From Chytridium lagenaria (Eukaryota > Chytridiomycota > Chytridiomycetes > Chytridiales > Chytridiaceae), in assembly GCA_025449115.1 (NCBI GenBank), contig JAHLKC010000073.1, positions 62,001-126,000 on the forward strand: a stretch of 64,000 nt of DNA, written 5' to 3'. This document shows positions 59,841-64,000 of this stretch, piece after piece. The position numbers were made by a program, and so were the translations under genes. The number at the start of each line of letters is the position of its first letter. Positions within the stretch are counted from its first letter, which is position 1. Under the pieces are notes generated by a model, which saw only the letters and a list, made by a program, of their open reading frames with translations, was not told where the DNA came from and did no database searches.

Positions 59841-62279
59841 ATGACGGTGATCAAGAAATCCCTTTTCTCTCGGCGGTCATCACCGTCGTTATCGCCAGCA
59901 AATGAATATTCTCAAGATGCACTCCTCGTCCCTTCTTCTCGCCGCCATTCCTTCAATTCATCCGCGTCCGTTTCTTCCTCCGATACCGCAGCACTCTTAA
60001 GCACACCATCTTCACCTCCGTCGTCGTTCAAAAGCAAGCTCCCAAAGGTGGAAGTTCATGTTCGTCCCAAGGCGTTAGAGGTGATGGACGCCGGACATGG
60101 AGTTTCACCCATCTTTGTTAAAGATCACGAGACCGGCCATCCATCAACGAAACCAATGTTATCGGGATCAGTTCGTTTCTTTACCGCTGAAGCGATACCC
60201 GTCTCCTTTGTGGCGGTCTATTTGGTTGGGACGATCTCTTTCGACGTGGCCTCGATTGATGTTTCTCCTACCTCAGCAAACCCAGCGATCATCGCATGGC
60301 AGAACGATCACCACGAAAATGGACGCTCGCCACCCTCTCACCTAAATCACACCTTCTACTCTTCAGATCCATTCATTCTCTGGCCCGTCAACATGCACGG
60401 AAAGGCTCTTCCATCCAAGCATGGTGCAGTGCCACTCAAAACTCAACTCGACTTTGATATACCCTTTCCATGGTCCCATGTCGCACCTACCGTCGACATT
60501 CCAGGTTCAGGTTCCATCTCTTGGTCTGTTGTAGCCTGTGTTGCGCTCCGATCTCCCTCTCGTCCTCCCCTATCCTCCCCTCCGCCTTTAAAGTTCATTT
60601 TTCGAAGTCCAGCCCAAAGTCGAAGCCCAACAAGCTTGCAGTACGCTTTCGGGACGAGGATGACAGCGGCGACGCCTCTCAAGCGCCATCTCCTCGCAAA
60701 AAGGGTGCGTTTTCAAAGTTATTTACTTTGAAATCTGGGGATAAGAATGTTGCAGAGTTGGAGGATGCTGGAACTTCACCGCAGAATACCGATAACGAGG
60801 ATGCTTTAGATTCCCTATCAACTCCTACTTTACACATCTCCTCTATCGCTGCTGCGGCTACAGGAATCAACGAGATCTTAACCTCATCCGCCGTCGCTCA
60901 AGAAGCCCTTGGTGTCCCATCTATCGACACGCTCATGCGAAAAATGAACGGAACCCTTCCTGACGCACAGATTGTATCAAAGCCATTTTCTGTCAAGTAC
61001 ATCAGTGCCTTCCCACAATCTCAGCTGGTAGTAACGGTTGTCAAGAGTAAAGCATCGGAGAAGTCGGAGTGGTCTCGGAAGGCGAAATTGAGGGCGGGAG
61101 CCATTATATGTACAGTTAGTACACCACAACCTTTGGTGATGGGAACGCAAGTGATGGTGGAGGTGAACGTAGATGTGTTGGATAAAAAGGCAGTTGGACG
61201 TGTAAGAGCTGTGTCTGTCGGATTGTCAAGCAGCACGAAGTTTGAGTTAGTTGAGCCTTTCTTATTATATCTCCGACACTAAATGCGAATCTTTTTTTTT
61301 AATTATTTTTATAGCATGGACGCCATACCTATCTCCACCCTCCACACCTCCTATGTTTCAACCACATCCTCCCCCGACGACGCGCCTCTAGACACCTCAT
61401 CTATCCCTCCTGAACTCTTCTCTTACTACGCATCCAACCAATCCGCAAAAAGCCGTACCTTGACCCGCGCCAATCCCGAATACATGAAATTTTCTTCCTC
61501 CGAATCCGATCACGAACCACTTATTGCGATGATGTTTTTGGACGTCCCAAAATCACTCGATGAGTTGTCGACCGAAGGACCTATAGGAGGACGGAACAGA
61601 TTTAGAAGGGGAAAACAGGATACACCAGAGACGGATGGTGTGCTTATTAAGAATGAGTCTGGACTTCGAGATGTTGGTACTACGCCTGTTGTTGCATGCG
61701 GACCTTCCGTAAAATTACCTTTCTTTGAGGTATATTTAGCTTCACCTTTTTTTTATTATTATTACTTACTCTAATATAGATTCGTCACCACATCCGCATT
61801 GATGTTTACCACGAACTCGAGCCCTCCGATCACCACGTTCCCTACCATGACGACGATGACGACCCCTTCTCAGACCTTAATCGCACCGATATTGAGGATG
61901 TCCCAAGTTCTCGGGCCCCAACTGCAATCAAGAAGAAAAAGAAGAAGCTCGGAAGGATCACCATGTACGTACCTGTTAGAGTGGTTCAAGCTTTCAAGCC
62001 TCACGCTTCGAGCTCATGATTGGTGTTTTGCATATTCACTGTAGACAAATTAACTTAATAGAAATTCATATCTTCTTATACATAACTGAAAGTGCTATTT
62101 TTTTAATGTAAAATTGTGGAATTCTTTATGATAGCGATGTGTTTAAAGTAAAGGATTGTTAACTTTCTGACGTTATTGTTTAACTTTTTAGGGGTGTCAG
62201 AGACTGCGAAACGGAGTTCGGCGTTCTCAAGCAGTTTGTTGGGGATGTGATTTTAGGAAAGAGGGTGGCAGATACTTGA
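59841..62279 (+). CDS. Arrestin-fold protein candidate (fungal ART/ArrDC type)
   Basis: Fungal arrestin-related proteins adapt ubiquitin ligases to membrane proteins for endocytosis. After a Ser-rich N-terminus, an N-arrestin-like beta domain reads LSGSVRFFTAEAIPVSFVAV and YLVGTISFDV, with FYSSDPFILWP and a PFPWSHVAPTVDIPGSGSIS segment. A C-arrestin-like part follows: QIVSKPFSVKYISAFPQSQL, AKLRAGAIICTVSTPQPL and GTQVMVEVNVDVLDKKAVGR. Introns lie near 61246-61314, 61730-61779 and 61966-62191; the last exon is short (VRDCETEFGVLKQF) and ends at TGA 62277. A frame shift near 60588 joins two long frames. No PPxY motif was noticed in the parts read. The fold assignment comes from pattern reading only and is moderately sure. 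Confidence 0.55.
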
Positions 62280-63561
62280 ATGAAACGGTTGGATGTTGAG
62301 TAACCTAGCTCTTTGCTGTGGATGATGCTGGAATGGCAATGTAATAAAGATTTAAAGCTTCGTTTTACACTGAAATATTAACAACAACTGTTGAATGCAA
62401 TATTTGCGGTTTGCATAGTTCGCGAAACTTTGTAAAGTTCATTTATCTACATTATAAATCCCACTCATTCTTATCAATTATTATATTGCAATCACACCTT
62501 TAATGCCAATGATGCACGTTATAATCACCACATATCTTATAGGAGCTTTGAATTGCAAGGTTTCATGTTCCTTAAAACCAAAACACAAATAAAAGAATCA
62601 GCCATACCATCACAAGTGCCAGAAGACAACCAGGTGCTGATATTGCAGAGACGCAGATTAAGATGATATTTAGCTGATAATCAAAATACTAAACAACATC
62701 TATACATAAGATGATGATAGGAGCACAGAAGTTGTGTGGTGTCGATGCCACGTATTCGCCCTGACATCCCGAATCCTTTTAATCTGATCCATATCTACAA
62801 CCCGCCTACTGGCTCAAGAAATACCACAAAGTCATGATTCTCTCTGTTCGCTGTGTATATAGTACACCTGTAGTTTTGGTGGAGTGTATTTGCTGTGTAG
62901 GACGTATATTTATATATACTTATCATTATAAGTGTATGGTCTCCTTCCCCCCACCCTGCCTCCTTCCTCTCCCCACACCCAGCCTTTAATTCATAAGCAT
63001 ACCACAGTTTTCAAAAACCCATTAAAAAAAACGGCAATGCTCACGATCCCCCGGAAAACATACATGTCCGATCCCTTTCAACCCCAAAAAAAGACCTCCA
63101 TTAATATCCGTCCCAATCATCCCCTAAATCCCCCCTTCGAGCAACAATGCCCAAAAAGACCCCAACACCGAAAACAAACCAGCAGTAGACACAAAACCAG
63201 TGTTTTAGTGTAAGCTAATCAGAAACGCGAAAAAGGACAATGGGGGGGAGGGGAACTCAAAGAAAACATTGACTTATTCCTTTAGTAACCTTTACGCCGT
63301 AACGTGAAAGAGGAGGAAGATACTAGCATCATCGGTGCTTTATTATAGTGGTGGTAAGAGGTGCTAAAGACGAAGCGTACACTGGAACTGGGATAATTGA
63401 TTTGCGCCGACAGCGAAATAGCATCACGGGAAACTTGAAGCACGTCAAGCGCCTCCTTCATCGCCCCCCTAAACCATATTCAAAAGGGAGGGGCTGAACC
63501 TGGGCTGAACCCCATCATCCCTTCACACATCCTTCAACTCAACCATCATCAATCAACTCCT
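62280..63561. other. Long spacer without a convincing gene
   Basis: AT-rich 3' flank of the arrestin-like gene, then C- and A-rich sequence. The Pro/Lys-rich frame at 62932-63213 is low complexity and is not called. The last part should be the promoter of the gene starting at 63562. Confidence 0.55.
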
Positions 63562-64000
63562 ATGGACACTCCAACCCCTCCAACAGGGGATCCCCCTCTC
63601 CACACCCCCCAAAACGACCTCACCGGTTCCCACCACCCTTCCCAAGACATCCTCACCAAACTCACACCCCTCCGTAGCCGACAAAGTTCCGCCAAACGTC
63701 CGTTATCGCCATTACCGCTTGGAGAGGCTGCAGGCCGGCCTCAGGATTCCGGGATCGTGACGAGTGTTGTTCCTGGCGGTAAAGCGGGGAGTCGACCGTT
63801 GACACCGCAGATGTCGAGGAACGCGTCAAAGAGAACGTCAAAGGCGGATTTGATTGCGAGGAGTGGGGATGAGGGGTGGTGCCTGGACTTCCTGTGGGTG
63901 GTGGGGCGGAGATGGTGTTGTTGAAGGAGATGGAGGTGTTGAAGAAGGTGACGGGTGGGAAGAAGGAGGATGGGGAGGTGGTGGATGTGGGGAAAGGGGT
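63562..64000 (+). CDS. Hypothetical protein, 5' part only
   Basis: Cut by the window edge; no family recognised. The start ATG at 63562 gives MDTPTPPTGDPPLHTPQNDL, a Pro/Ser/Thr-rich and basic N-terminus (SRQSSAKRPLSPLPLGEAAG, RNASKRTSKADLIARSGDEG). The GGGG run at 63873-63876 appears one G short: with it the frame continues VVPGLPVGGGAEMVLLKEME and a Lys/Glu-rich helix-like stretch to the edge, instead of stopping at 63922. The start is chosen because the upstream sequence is non-coding and the pattern of a disordered N-terminus is common here. Confidence 0.45.

Noticed and set aside
63240..63500. Possible second small gene before 63562
   Set aside because: No open frame with coding character; the sequence is spacer with short G and A runs.

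Overview
The window is nuclear DNA from a fungus, most likely an early-diverging (chytrid-like) one. It carries an RNA-cyclase-like ribosome biogenesis factor (RCL1), MSH2, a class IV-type chitin synthase, a Cps1-type GT2 polysaccharide synthase and an FCP/SCP phosphatase. All have short GT-AG introns, and the spacers are packed with simple repeats. The phylum assignment is inference; no rRNA or other phylogenetic marker is present.

Layout. 0.5-2 kb: RCL1 (+). 3-7.1 kb: a GC-rich minisatellite, then a VIT/VWA-domain protein with a repetitive Q/S/F-rich linker (-). 7.4-23.5 kb: a cluster of secreted S41 (CPAF-like) peptidase-fold genes, with two complete copies on the minus strand (A, B), one on the plus strand (C) and two decayed 3' fragments (D minus, E plus), so the halves point away from each other. 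A 3.3 kb mobile element sits between B and D: a hAT-like shell (TIRs, 8-bp flanking repeats) holding a Crypton-type tyrosine recombinase element. 24.2-25.8 kb: an unrecognised Ser-rich protein (-). 26.6-31.4 kb: MSH2 (-). 31.9-33.7 kb: an unrecognised disordered protein (-). 35.3-37 kb: CTD-phosphatase-like (+). 38.1-45.3 kb: two membrane GT2 enzymes in tandem, chitin synthase then Cps1-type synthase (+). 45.7-47.3 kb: an unrecognised protein (-). 47.9-59.5 kb: a repeat-rich accessory zone with two circularly permuted copies of an unknown element and a complete, recently inserted Ty1/copia retrotransposon. 59.8-62.3 kb: an arrestin-fold candidate (+). 63.5 kb to the edge: the 5' part of an unrecognised gene (+).

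The most interesting item is the S41 cluster. All complete copies keep a GPI-type architecture (N-terminal signal peptide, C-terminal hydrophobic tail encoded by a separate mini-exon), yet by eye they lack the expected catalytic Ser and the DGH histidine. This suggests a GPI-anchored surface pseudo-peptidase family that is expanding by duplication. Other strong points are the Crypton bounded by TTCACCCA iterons inside a hAT-type shell, and a copia element whose primer-binding site matches an anticodon half of tRNA-Lys(CUU).

Caveat: many conserved genes (RCL1, VIT/VWA, chitin synthase, Cps1, the S41 copies) carry single-base frame breaks, often in G or A homopolymers. This looks more like assembly indel error than gene death, so gene spans given here run across those breaks. 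MSH2 shows none that I could find.
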